Shown here: positions 25,985 through 33,782 of the stretch, in pieces | How the letters are laid out: each line of letters starts with the position of its first letter | How positions within the stretch are numbered: position 1 is the first letter of the stretch | Assembly: GCA_964586455.1 (NCBI GenBank) | Contig: CAZPHV010000001.1 | Span: 62,001-126,000, forward strand | Reading direction: 5' to 3' | From: Aquimonas sp964586455 | Lineage (GTDB): Bacteria; Pseudomonadota; Gammaproteobacteria; Xanthomonadales; Xanthomonadaceae | Length of the DNA: 64,000 nt | Translations under genes and position numbers: made by a program | Notes under the pieces: generated by a model | Databases searched by the model: none | Told to the model about the DNA's origin: nothing | The model's input: only the letters and a program-made list of their open reading frames with translations

Positions 25985-26530
25985 TCAGCGAGACCCAACA
26001 CCGCGCAGCTTCCGGAACACGAACGCGCACGCCGGCCACATCACGAAATGCGCGAGCGCGGACAGCGTGGCCGCCACCGACGCCACCAGCGCAGGCAGCA
26101 CCCCACCAAACACGAACAGCATGCCCAGCACAAAGCCGAACGCGTACTCGGCGCGGTAGGTCCGAAACACCAGGCCTGCAGCAAGCGCTGCGAAAAAGAT
26201 GCCCGAGGTCGCCGACTCCAGGCCCAGAACAAATCCGGACGACACGGCGATGCCCACGAGCAGCGCCCCAAGAAACGCCCAGACCGCCGCGGCCGCAGCG
26301 CGCGGGTCGTCCGCCGCACGTCGGGTCGCCACGCGTGAAGCCAGCCAACCAAGCAAGGGCACGGTCAGAAGCCCCCACCCGTTCGAGATGGCAGGCAGAT
26401 CCGGCTGCGCCAGCAGGTGATGGCTGCGAACGCCACCGTGAGTGAACTCCCAGGCTAGGTGGACGGCAACCGCTACCAGGGCCAGAGCCAGCCCGTAGGG
26501 CAAAACGCGATGCATCAATCCATGTGCCAT
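25985..26530 (-). CDS. Hypothetical multi-spanning membrane protein
   Basis: The 181-residue product has about five or six hydrophobic helices: LPYGLALALVAVAVHLAW, GWGLLTVPLLGWLASRV, AAAVWAFLGALLVGIAVSSGF, GIFFAALAAGLVF, AFGFVLGMLFVFGGVLPALVASV and the last before a basic C-terminus (FRKLRGVGSR). The start at 26530 follows AAGGA by about 8 bases; the frame is open to 26581. I recognise no family. It lies 55 bp downstream of a SHOCT gene on the same strand and could share its transcript. Confidence 0.65.
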   Translation of the reverse strand: MAHGLMHRVLPYGLALALVAVAVHLAWEFTHGGVRSHHLLAQPDLPAISNGWGLLTVPLLGWLASRVATRRAADDPRAAAAAVWAFLGALLVGIAVSSGFVLGLESATSGIFFAALAAGLVFRTYRAEYAFGFVLGMLFVFGGVLPALVASVAATLSALAHFVMWPACAFVFRKLRGVGSR

Positions 26531-26585
26531 GGCTCGTCCTTGAGTTGAGGCAGCCCGGTCGAGCTGCCGGTTTGACTCCAAGTAC

Positions 26586-26843
26586 CTACACGCCGGCGAT
26601 GATCACCGCGCGCTGATGCTGGTACTCCTCCTGCGTAATCTGCCCCTTTTCGAGCAGTTCGCCCAGTCGAGCAAGTCGGCCTTCCACATCGCTGCCAATC
26701 CCGCTGGGTAACCCGGACCCGCCACCCCCGCCTCGACCCGCACGCGAGGAGCGATTCGTTATCCAGACGATGCCCACAACGAAGACCGCGGGGATCAAGA
26801 CGAACAGAATGATGATGACGTGCCAGATGCTGAAGCTTCCCAT
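26586..26843 (-). CDS. SHOCT-domain small membrane protein
   Basis: The 85-residue protein has one N-terminal membrane helix (IWHVIIILFVLIPAVFVVGIVW), a glycine-rich linker and a C-terminal SHOCT motif (RLARLGELLEKGQITQEEYQHQRAVII). SHOCT segments are short oligomerisation modules found at protein C-termini. The start at 26843 follows GGAG by 6 bases; codons up to 26897 are open but not used. The gene is upstream of, and possibly cotranscribed with, the membrane protein that ends at 25985. Confidence 0.75.
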   Translation of the reverse strand: MGSFSIWHVIIILFVLIPAVFVVGIVWITNRSSRAGRGGGGGSGLPSGIGSDVEGRLARLGELLEKGQITQEEYQHQRAVIIAGV

Positions 26844-27074
26844 CAACTTCTCCGAAAGGTTACTTGGCGCGACAGGTCGAGATACAGAATGCGACATGAC
26901 GCTTGACCGCTTAAGCGGCCGAAGCGTCGCACTCGTCCCTTCTCACGGCAAGCCTCGGCCCCGTATCGAAGTTTCGTTTGCTTGGCCTCTGCGCACTGTG
27001 GCCCCGGCCGCGACACCACGCGCTCCCACGCCGCCTACAATCCCCACCCCTCTCTCACCTTCCAAGGATCCTCC

Positions 27075-27836
27075 ATGCAGCTCAACGAAGTCCGCGCCAT
27101 CGTCACCGGTGGCGCCAGTGGTCTCGGCCTGGCCGCCGCGCGGCACCTGGCCGGCAAGGGCGCGAAGCTCGCGCTGTTCGATCTCAGTGAGGAACGCGGC
27201 CAGGCCGCGGCGACCGAATTGGGCGCGCACTTCTTCCGCGCGGATGTCAGCAGCGAGTCCGACATCAGCACTCAGGTGGCGGCAGCGCGCGAGGCGCTGG
27301 GCGGTTTGAATGCGGCGATCAGCTGTGCCGGCATCCTGGGTGCGGGTCGGGTGCTGGGCAAGGACGGCCCGATGCCGCTGTCGCAGTTCGAGACCACGGT
27401 GCGGGTGAATCTGATCGGCAGCTTCAACGTGGCCAAGGCGGCGGCGGCACTGATGCAGGGCAATGAGCCGAATGCCGAGGGCGAGCGCGGGGTGATCATC
27501 AATACCGCGTCGATCGCGGCCTACGAGGGCCAGATCGGCCAGGCCGCGTACTCGGCCAGCAAGGGCGGCGTGGTCGGGATGACGCTGCCGATGGCGCGCG
27601 AGTTCGCGCGCGTCGGGATTCGCGTGATGACGGTGGCGCCGGGCGTGTTCCACACACCGATGGTCGACGGCATGCCGGAGGCGGTATACGCCTCGCTATG
27701 CGCACAGGTGCCCTTCCCTTCACGCCTGGGGCGGCCGGACGAGTTCGCGGATGCGGTCGCCTTTGTTCTGCAGAACAGCTACATGAATGGTTCGGTGATC
27801 CGGGTGGACGGCGCGATCCGGCTCGCGCCGAAGTGA
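27075..27836 (+). CDS. SDR-family 3-hydroxyacyl-CoA dehydrogenase-like protein
   Basis: The 253-residue short-chain dehydrogenase has the NAD-binding TGGASGLG (about 11-18), an aspartate after the second strand (LFDLSEE) that favours NAD over NADP, NTASIAAYEGQIGQAAYSASKGG with the catalytic Ser, Tyr and Lys, and the C-terminal VIRVDGAIRLAPK. The best family match is the HSD17B10-type 3-hydroxyacyl-CoA dehydrogenases of fatty-acid and branched-chain amino-acid breakdown. The start at 27075 is preceded by AAGGA at 7 bases; the frame is open to 26982. Its stop overlaps an ATG of a decayed gene (TGATG). Confidence 0.85.
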   Translation: MQLNEVRAIVTGGASGLGLAAARHLAGKGAKLALFDLSEERGQAAATELGAHFFRADVSSESDISTQVAAAREALGGLNAAISCAGILGAGRVLGKDGPMPLSQFETTVRVNLIGSFNVAKAAAALMQGNEPNAEGERGVIINTASIAAYEGQIGQAAYSASKGGVVGMTLPMAREFARVGIRVMTVAPGVFHTPMVDGMPEAVYASLCAQVPFPSRLGRPDEFADAVAFVLQNSYMNGSVIRVDGAIRLAPK

Positions 27837-28507
27837 TGCCCGTGCCGATCGGGGCGCGCTGCGGCGCGCCACCCCGACCGGCGATCTGCGTCAGCACGCC
27901 GCCTTGCCCGCAGCCCGTCTCCGGGCGCGCGAGCACCCGCGCGCGCTCCAGCTGAAGCTCGGGCGACCCGTACGGATCCGAGTTGGTCCCGCTCGCCATG
28001 GATGGCAGCCCGGTGCTTGCCCATTGGTACCGCTGACCGACCCCGTGCTTCGACCCGCCGGCCCAGCAGATCGAGCACATCGATTGCGTGCGCACCGGCA
28101 GCGCCCTGTTCTGCGGCTCACGGCCGGGGCCGCTGGTGAGCCTAGTGCGACGCTCACCGCAGGCCGAGCCCGGCGCTGGCGGTCGCTTGGATCTTGCGGC
28201 CGGCAGCGGAGGCCTTCGCATCGGCTCCGCCGAATTGGGCAGCGGCAGCGTCCGCGGCGGCGGGCTGCTCGACGTGTTCTACAGCGATCGCGACTGCGAG
28301 CGCCCCACCGGTGGCGCCCGCGTACGCTCCGTGCGCGCAGCAGCGCTGTCGAACCCCACCACCGAACTGGCCGGCTGCAAGGATCCGGACCCCGCGCACG
28401 CCGAAAACGTCGAGCCGGGGCCGCGCGGCGTGGCTGCCCAGGACGGGCACATCGATGCCAGCATGTTCCGCGCCGCCTCACCTCGGGCTGCACCAAGCCG
28501 CACGTAG
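27836..28507 (+). pseudogene. Decayed cysteine-rich gene with two in-frame TGA stops
   Basis: One frame beginning at an ATG that overlaps the SDR stop (TGATG) has strongly GC-biased third positions throughout, as real genes here do, but is broken by TGA at 27953-27955 and 28034-28036. The segments read PPRPAICVSTPPCPQPV, then SSGDPYGSELVPLAMDG, then CFDPPAQQIEHIDCVRTG, and so on to a TAG at 28505-28507, and contain about ten cysteines. This pattern fits a former secreted disulfide-rich protein, probably in an operon with the SDR gene. I do not recognise the family. Sequencing errors at both stops are possible but less likely. The rest of the gap to 28663 shows nothing. Confidence 0.4.
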
Positions 28508-28663
28508 TCTGGCAACGGCCTCTCCGCAGCGCGCGCCTGGGAAGGGAAGACGCCTGCCTTGCCGCCCCGTGGCATCACGCGATGTCCCAGGGCGAACCAT
28601 GCACAGGCGCGGAGTGGCTCTGGCACGCACGCTGCCAGCCGCAGCGCGCTCCCGCTCCCTCGG

Positions 28664-31486
28664 TCACTGAAAACCGCCGCCTTCGACGGGGCCTTCTCGC
28701 CCGCTCGGGATCAGCTGCTGGCGCAGGTACACAAAACGGGAATCGGACGCCCCGAGCAGCGCCTCCAAGCGGGCGATGTCCGCGGCGATCCGCGTGTCCG
28801 CTTCAGAGTGCTCGCCGACCGCACGCAGCAGCGCATCGCGCTCCTGCAGGTAGGTGAGACCTGCACGACCCAGCTCGGCGCCCTCCTTCGAGACCATGGC
28901 GTCCGCCTCGTCGACTCGCTCGAAGTCGACGGCAACGCCGCGTCGAAACCCGGCCTCGAGACCGCGAATGGTCGCCAGCGCTGCCAATGCACTTCCTTCC
29001 GGATCGGCAATGCGGGCGAGCGCCTGCGCTTCCTGGGCGCGCTGCTGGGCTCGGGCCGGTTCACCCAGCTGCAGTTCCGCTCGCGCAGCAAGGGTCGCGT
29101 GACGCGCTCGGTGCCTCGGCGGAAGCGCATCGTCGGCGAACTTCTCGAAATCATCGAGCAGCGCCAGCGCCTCAGCGGAGCGCCCGCGCCGAACTTCGAT
29201 CTCCGCACGATTGAGCAGAATCAGCAAACGACGAAAATCCGAGGGCGGCAGCTCGGCCATGATGCTATCCGCACGCAGCTGGTCCGCCAGGGCCTCGTCA
29301 TGGCGCCCGAGATCGGAGAGCAGGACGCCCCGGTTGTTGTAGGCAGACGCCAACGAGGGGTGGCGACCGCCCAGAGTCCTCTCAAGCACGTCCAACGCCT
29401 CGGAGGCCATGGCCAGCGCTTCCTCAAGGCGATGACTGGAGGTCAGGTCGCTGGCAAGGTTGTTCATCGTCTGGCCGATCCGCACATGCCCGGGTGGATA
29501 CAGCCGCCGTGCGAGTTCCAGTGCTTCACCGCGATGCTCGATCGCTTTGGCGGGCTCGCCGATCTCCCGGTAAGAAGCTGCAAGCGCGTTGCGCAGCGAG
29601 ATCCTCAACTCCCAATCGACGGCCCGATCCTTGATCAGGCCGAGGGCTTCCACCAGGAGCGTGCGGGCTATTGCCCCTTCGCCGTTCTGGGTGCGCGCGG
29701 TTGCCAGGCTGTAGGCCGCACCTGCACGCAGCGCACCGTTGGTGTCGACATCCACCATCGTAGAAACGTAGCGATAGTGCTCCCCCGCGACCCACAGAGC
29801 CTCGTCGGTACGTCCCAAGTAGAGCAAGGCCGCAACCCGCACGTCGTTGAGTTCCTCGAGCAACGCAGGCGGCGCGAGCCCGGCATCAAGCGTACTCAGA
29901 ACGCTCTCGATCGACTCCAGCGATTCCACGTAGCGACCGGCACGGAACTGCACGCGAGCCAATCCGGCCAGCACCCCTGCCCTCTGCTCCACATCGGCAG
30001 CCAAGGGCAAGGCGCGGGAGAGCAGTTCAACCCCACGCTCATGGGCTCCCAGCGTCCCGTACACGCGACCAATCGCCGACAACAGATGGGCGCGCAGGTC
30101 TGCCTCCACCAGGTCGCTCGACTCCAGCTGCCGGGCGGCGAGATCCAGCAGCTCACCAAGGTCCGGTAGTTCGGACTGCGGCTGGCCAGCAGCCGCCGAA
30201 GAGAACAAGCGCAACAGGAATGCATTGAGCGCTTCGGCACGCGCGCCCTGCAGCTCGGCCCGACGGGATTGGGCCTGCGCACGTGCAGCCGCGTCCGACG
30301 CCTGCCTCGCCTGGTGCAGCGCGCTGGCGAGCGCCAGGACGATCGAAAAGACCGCAGCAGCACCCAGCGCCAGAGGTAGACGGTGCCGCTGGACATAGCG
30401 CAGCGTGCGATAGGCCAAGGTGGGACGTCGCGCTGTGACCGGGCGCCCCTGCAGCCAGCGTTGCAGGTCATCGCCCAGTTGCAGAGCGCCGCCGTAGCGT
30501 CGTGAGGGGTCGGGGTCGAGGGCCTTCAGCAGAATGGCGTCAAGGTCACCCTGCATCTCCGAGCGTGCGCGCGTCTGGGCTCGTCGGTCTCCATAGCAGC
30601 CATCGCAGATCGCACTCGACGGCAGCTCATTGCGGATTCGAGCCGACGGGTCGCGCAGCGGCGGCGCCCCCGTAAGCACACGGTGCAGCAAAGCACCCAG
30701 TCCGTAGACGTCCATGGCCGTGGTGGCACAGGCGGACTCGAACTGCTCCGGCGCGGCGTACTCGGGCGTAAGCGCTGACATCAAGGTGCGACTGCGCTCG
30801 CCTGACTCGCTCAACAGGCCCGCAATGCCGAAATCGAGCAGTCGCACACGCCCATCGGCCTCCACCATCACGTTGCCGGGCTTCAGGTCACGATGGACGA
30901 TCAGTGAACGGTGGGCATAGTCCACCGCGTCGATGACCTGCAGCACCAGCGCCACCCGAGCACGGCAATCCGGTTGGTGCTCGCCGCACCAGTGATCGAT
31001 GCGCGCGCCAGCGACGAGAGCCATGGCAATCCAGGGGGTGCCATCCTCGGCCTGCCCGGCGTCAAAGAGTGGCACGATGCCTGGGTGTGAAAGGCGCGCC
31101 AGCACGGCCTGCTCTCGAGTGAAACGCGCCAATCCATCGGCCGCGATGCTGCCGAGCGCGAGCACCTTGACCGCAGCCTCTCGTGCCTCGAAGTGCCGGT
31201 GCCGGGCGCGATACACGACCGACATGCCGCCGCGGCCGATTTCCTCCTGCAGCAGCCATGGACCCAGCGACGTGCCCCGCAAACCGCTTCGGCTGGGTAC
31301 CGAGAGCGGCGCCTGGTCGAGAATGCCGTCATCCGTCTCGCTCGCCGCCAGCAGGCGCTGAACGCGCGCGCGCATCGACGCATCGAGTTCGAGCGCTGCC
31401 AAGGCGGCTGCGCGCTCGGACGCCGCCAGATCCAGCAGCTGATCGAAGATCTCATCCGCGCGGCGCCAGCTGGATTCTGTGTCCAT
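28664..31486 (-). CDS. Ser/Thr protein kinase with C-terminal TPR domain
   Basis: The 940-residue protein has a Hanks-type kinase domain with GRGGMSVVYRA (84-94), AAVKV with K107, VHRDLKPGN with D200, LLDFG with D218, and APEQ. A membrane helix follows near 371-390 (LPLALGAAAVFSIVLALASA). The rest, residues 400 to about 940, is made of tetratricopeptide-like repeats (for example LLSRALPLAADVEQRAGVLAGLARVQF and LGRHDEALADQLRADSIM). Such PknB/TPR kinases are typical partners of ECF sigma factors of the ECF43 kind. The ECF gene lies 63 bp upstream on the same strand. AAGGA lies 6 bases before the ATG. Confidence 0.92.
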   Translation of the reverse strand: MDTESSWRRADEIFDQLLDLAASERAAALAALELDASMRARVQRLLAASETDDGILDQAPLSVPSRSGLRGTSLGPWLLQEEIGRGGMSVVYRARHRHFEAREAAVKVLALGSIAADGLARFTREQAVLARLSHPGIVPLFDAGQAEDGTPWIAMALVAGARIDHWCGEHQPDCRARVALVLQVIDAVDYAHRSLIVHRDLKPGNVMVEADGRVRLLDFGIAGLLSESGERSRTLMSALTPEYAAPEQFESACATTAMDVYGLGALLHRVLTGAPPLRDPSARIRNELPSSAICDGCYGDRRAQTRARSEMQGDLDAILLKALDPDPSRRYGGALQLGDDLQRWLQGRPVTARRPTLAYRTLRYVQRHRLPLALGAAAVFSIVLALASALHQARQASDAAARAQAQSRRAELQGARAEALNAFLLRLFSSAAAGQPQSELPDLGELLDLAARQLESSDLVEADLRAHLLSAIGRVYGTLGAHERGVELLSRALPLAADVEQRAGVLAGLARVQFRAGRYVESLESIESVLSTLDAGLAPPALLEELNDVRVAALLYLGRTDEALWVAGEHYRYVSTMVDVDTNGALRAGAAYSLATARTQNGEGAIARTLLVEALGLIKDRAVDWELRISLRNALAASYREIGEPAKAIEHRGEALELARRLYPPGHVRIGQTMNNLASDLTSSHRLEEALAMASEALDVLERTLGGRHPSLASAYNNRGVLLSDLGRHDEALADQLRADSIMAELPPSDFRRLLILLNRAEIEVRRGRSAEALALLDDFEKFADDALPPRHRARHATLAARAELQLGEPARAQQRAQEAQALARIADPEGSALAALATIRGLEAGFRRGVAVDFERVDEADAMVSKEGAELGRAGLTYLQERDALLRAVGEHSEADTRIAADIARLEALLGASDSRFVYLRQQLIPSGREGPVEGGGFQ

Positions 31487-31549
31487 GGACGTTCCTTCGG
31501 AGTCCGTTCTGCCCCATCGGAAAATCGCGCCGACGAGTGCCAGTGAACA

Positions 31550-32098
31550 TCACTCCTGCATATTGGCGTAGAGAAAGGCTCGGGCTCGCTCCCACTCACG
31601 CTTGGCCGTACGCTCCGAGCAGTCGAGCAGCGCCGCCACTTCGGAGAACTCGAGGCCGCCGAAATAGCGCAGCTCCACCACCTCGCGCTGCCGCGGGTTG
31701 ACCGCGTCCAACGCCTGCAGGGCCGAATCCAGAGCCAGCACCGCCGCGTCCTCGACCTGCCCCAGCTGGATTGGCAGCGCATCCAGCGAAAGATCCGCCT
31801 GCGGGCCGCCGCGCTTGTCGGCTGTGCGCCGACGGACATGGTCGACCACCACGGCGCGCATCGCGCGGGCGGCACAGGCCAGAAAGTGCCTGCGGTCACT
31901 CAGGCTGAGGGTGGCATTGCCGAGAAGCCGCATGTAGGCCTCGTTGATCAGCACCGTGGGGCTCAGGGTGCGTTCCCCGCCTTCAGAGCGCGCCCGCGCG
32001 ATGCGCTTCAGTTCGGGATAGAGCTCGTCGAACACGCGCCCCAGCGCGGCCGGGTCGCCCGACCTCGCCTGCTGCAGCCACTGGGTGATCTCGCTCAT
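31550..32098 (-). CDS. ECF sigma factor (ECF43-like), partner of Ser/Thr kinase
   Basis: The 182-residue sigma factor has region 2 (LYPELKRIARARSEG, HFLACAARAMRAVVVDHVRRR) and region 4 (LDAVNPRQREVVELRYFGGLEFSEVAALLDCSERTAKREWERAR). This matches the ECF group coded next to Ser/Thr kinases; in Vibrio parahaemolyticus EcfP, kinase PknT phosphorylation activates the sigma factor. No anti-sigma gene is adjacent, as expected for that mode. The start at 32098 begins MSEITQW and gives a normal length; the frame extends to 32251. The neighbouring divergent genes code for secreted proteins and are plausible targets. Confidence 0.85.
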   Translation of the reverse strand: MSEITQWLQQARSGDPAALGRVFDELYPELKRIARARSEGGERTLSPTVLINEAYMRLLGNATLSLSDRRHFLACAARAMRAVVVDHVRRRTADKRGGPQADLSLDALPIQLGQVEDAAVLALDSALQALDAVNPRQREVVELRYFGGLEFSEVAALLDCSERTAKREWERARAFLYANMQE

Positions 32099-32265
32099 GG
32101 GGCAGAACGATAGCGCCCACGGAAGAGTGCGCGCCAGCGCGTGGCACTTCCGGGACCCAAAGGCCGATTGCACTTGAGCTTGGCGGAGAACGACAGGCCT
32201 TTCCGCAAGCCCAGGCCTCATCGCCTCAGCGCTCGTTTCGGCGCGAATCACTCAGGAGTGTCCCC

Positions 32266-32574
32266 ATGCTGCGCCTCTCCCCGCCCCGCCCGCGTGGCTT
32301 CCCCGCAATGGTCGTGGCCCTCGCCTGCAGCATCCCGACCGCAACGCCACAGGCGCAGTCCACTGGAGGCAACTACGAAATCACCCGCTTCAGCGTGCAC
32401 GCCGGCGGTCGGACTTCCAGCGGCGATGTCTACACCCTCACCGGCAGCGTGGGGCAGACCGAGGCCGCGCCAGTGTCGGCGCAAGGCTCCGAGTACAGCT
32501 TGACCGGCGGATGGCTGGCGCGCGGGTCGCGCCTGCCGCCCGACGGCGCCCTGTTCGCCAACGGCTTCGAATAG
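32266..32574 (+). CDS. Small secreted protein ending in LFANGFE
   Basis: The 102-residue product has a signal peptide (GFPAMVVALACSIPTATPQAQS) and a short mature part in two blocks: NYEITRFSVHAGGRTSSGDVYTLTGSVGQTEAA and GSEYSLTGGWLARGS. This ITRF...YTLTGSVGQ...YSLTGGW pattern is seen in many secreted bacterial proteins of unknown role. The C-terminus is PDGALFANGFE, shared with the protein encoded at 33783. AGGAG precedes the ATG by 8 bases. It is the first gene of a unit divergent from the ECF sigma gene. Confidence 0.7.
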   Translation: MLRLSPPRPRGFPAMVVALACSIPTATPQAQSTGGNYEITRFSVHAGGRTSSGDVYTLTGSVGQTEAAPVSAQGSEYSLTGGWLARGSRLPPDGALFANGFE

Positions 32575-32611
32575 CCACCCACCGCCTCAGCCCGCACAAG
32601 GAACCGCCTCC

Positions 32612-33598
32612 ATGACTCGGACCCCCTTCTCCGCTGCTTGCCTGCTGGTCAGCACGCTGCTCCTGCTTGGCGTCCTGTTGATGCGGCACGCGACCGCCGA
32701 GCCACTGGACAGCCGCTTTACCTACCAGGGCGAGCTGCGCCAGTCGTGCATCCCTGCCAATGGGCAATTCGACTTCGAGTTCCAGCCCTTCAATGCCGCC
32801 AGCGCGGGCACTGCCACCGCAGCGGCGCAGATCATCGAGAACGTCGAGGTCAGCAACGGCGTGTTCAGCGTCGAACTCGACCTGGGTTGGGCGCCTTTCA
32901 GTGGCGACAAAGTGTGGCTGGAGGTTCGCGTACGTCAGGGCGCAAGCACCGGGGGCTTCACCGGGCTGCTACCGCGACAGGCGCTCACCGCTGCCCCCTA
33001 CGCGCTGCACGCGGCAAGTGTGGGCACCGATTCGGTGGGCTCAGCCCAGCTGCTCAATGGTTCGGTGAGGGCCGTAGACGTGGATTCGAGCCAGGTTCAA
33101 CGCCGTGTCAGCGGAACCTGCACACTGGGCGCTGCCGTGACCAGCATCCGCGCCGATGGCACGGTGACCTGCAGTGCAGCGCCCAGCCCGGTGGCGTTCA
33201 GGGTGCGTGGCCTCTCCACCACGGTGCAAAACCTCCCTGCTGGCCCGGCGATAGAAGTCGATCTCTGGCGGCTCATAACATTCAACGTCGGTGGCGGCTA
33301 TGTCGCTGGCCTCGGGCGCTTCGTGGCTCCCAGCAGCGGGACCTACTACCTGCATGCCAGCGTCGTCCAGTCCGAGACCGAGTCGAGCAGCCTCTTCCAG
33401 ATTGGCTTCAACGTCAGTGCGACCCCGAACGTCACTCAGTGGGTTCGGGGCAGCAAGCCACATACCAGCGTCAGCGGAATCTTTCGACTGAGCGCGGGCC
33501 AGGAAGTCTTCGTGACAATGCGGAACCATACTGCCGGCTCAACGACCAGAATGTTGGGTGACGGCAGCTGGTTCGAGGGTTTCAAGATCTCCGATTGA
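32612..33598 (+). CDS. Secreted protein with C1q-like C-terminal domain
   Basis: The 328-residue product has a signal peptide (cleavage near ATA-EP), a first domain of about 110 residues starting FTYQGELRQSCIPANGQFDFEF, as found in many secreted bacterial adhesin-like proteins, a middle part with SVGTDSVGSAQLLNGSVRAVDVDSSQV, and a final jelly-roll domain from about residue 195: FRVRGLSTTVQNLP, VGGGYVAGLGRFVAPSSGTYYLHASV, and SGIFRLSAGQEVFVTMRN. These strands match the C1q/TNF-like fold. It follows the small LFANGFE protein after 37 bp. The function is probably extracellular binding. Confidence 0.75.
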   Translation: MTRTPFSAACLLVSTLLLLGVLLMRHATAEPLDSRFTYQGELRQSCIPANGQFDFEFQPFNAASAGTATAAAQIIENVEVSNGVFSVELDLGWAPFSGDKVWLEVRVRQGASTGGFTGLLPRQALTAAPYALHAASVGTDSVGSAQLLNGSVRAVDVDSSQVQRRVSGTCTLGAAVTSIRADGTVTCSAAPSPVAFRVRGLSTTVQNLPAGPAIEVDLWRLITFNVGGGYVAGLGRFVAPSSGTYYLHASVVQSETESSSLFQIGFNVSATPNVTQWVRGSKPHTSVSGIFRLSAGQEVFVTMRNHTAGSTTRMLGDGSWFEGFKISD

Positions 33599-33782
33599 TC
33601 TGTGGCGGAAGTCCCGTTCCTGGCGGATTGCGCGCGAACTGCCGGCGGCGCACATCGGCGCCCGACGAGCCATGCCCAACGTTAAGGCAGCAGCTGCGGG
33701 CGTGCTCTGGCACTCCGCGTCCGCCCTTTGCGATTGCCTGTGGACACCGAGCACCGACCCCCGTCCACACGAGGCCAACACC

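Noticed and set aside
27953..28036. TGA codons in the cysteine-rich frame as selenocysteine sites
   Set aside because: No clear SECIS-like hairpin immediately after either TGA, and the residues are not aligned to a known selenoprotein.
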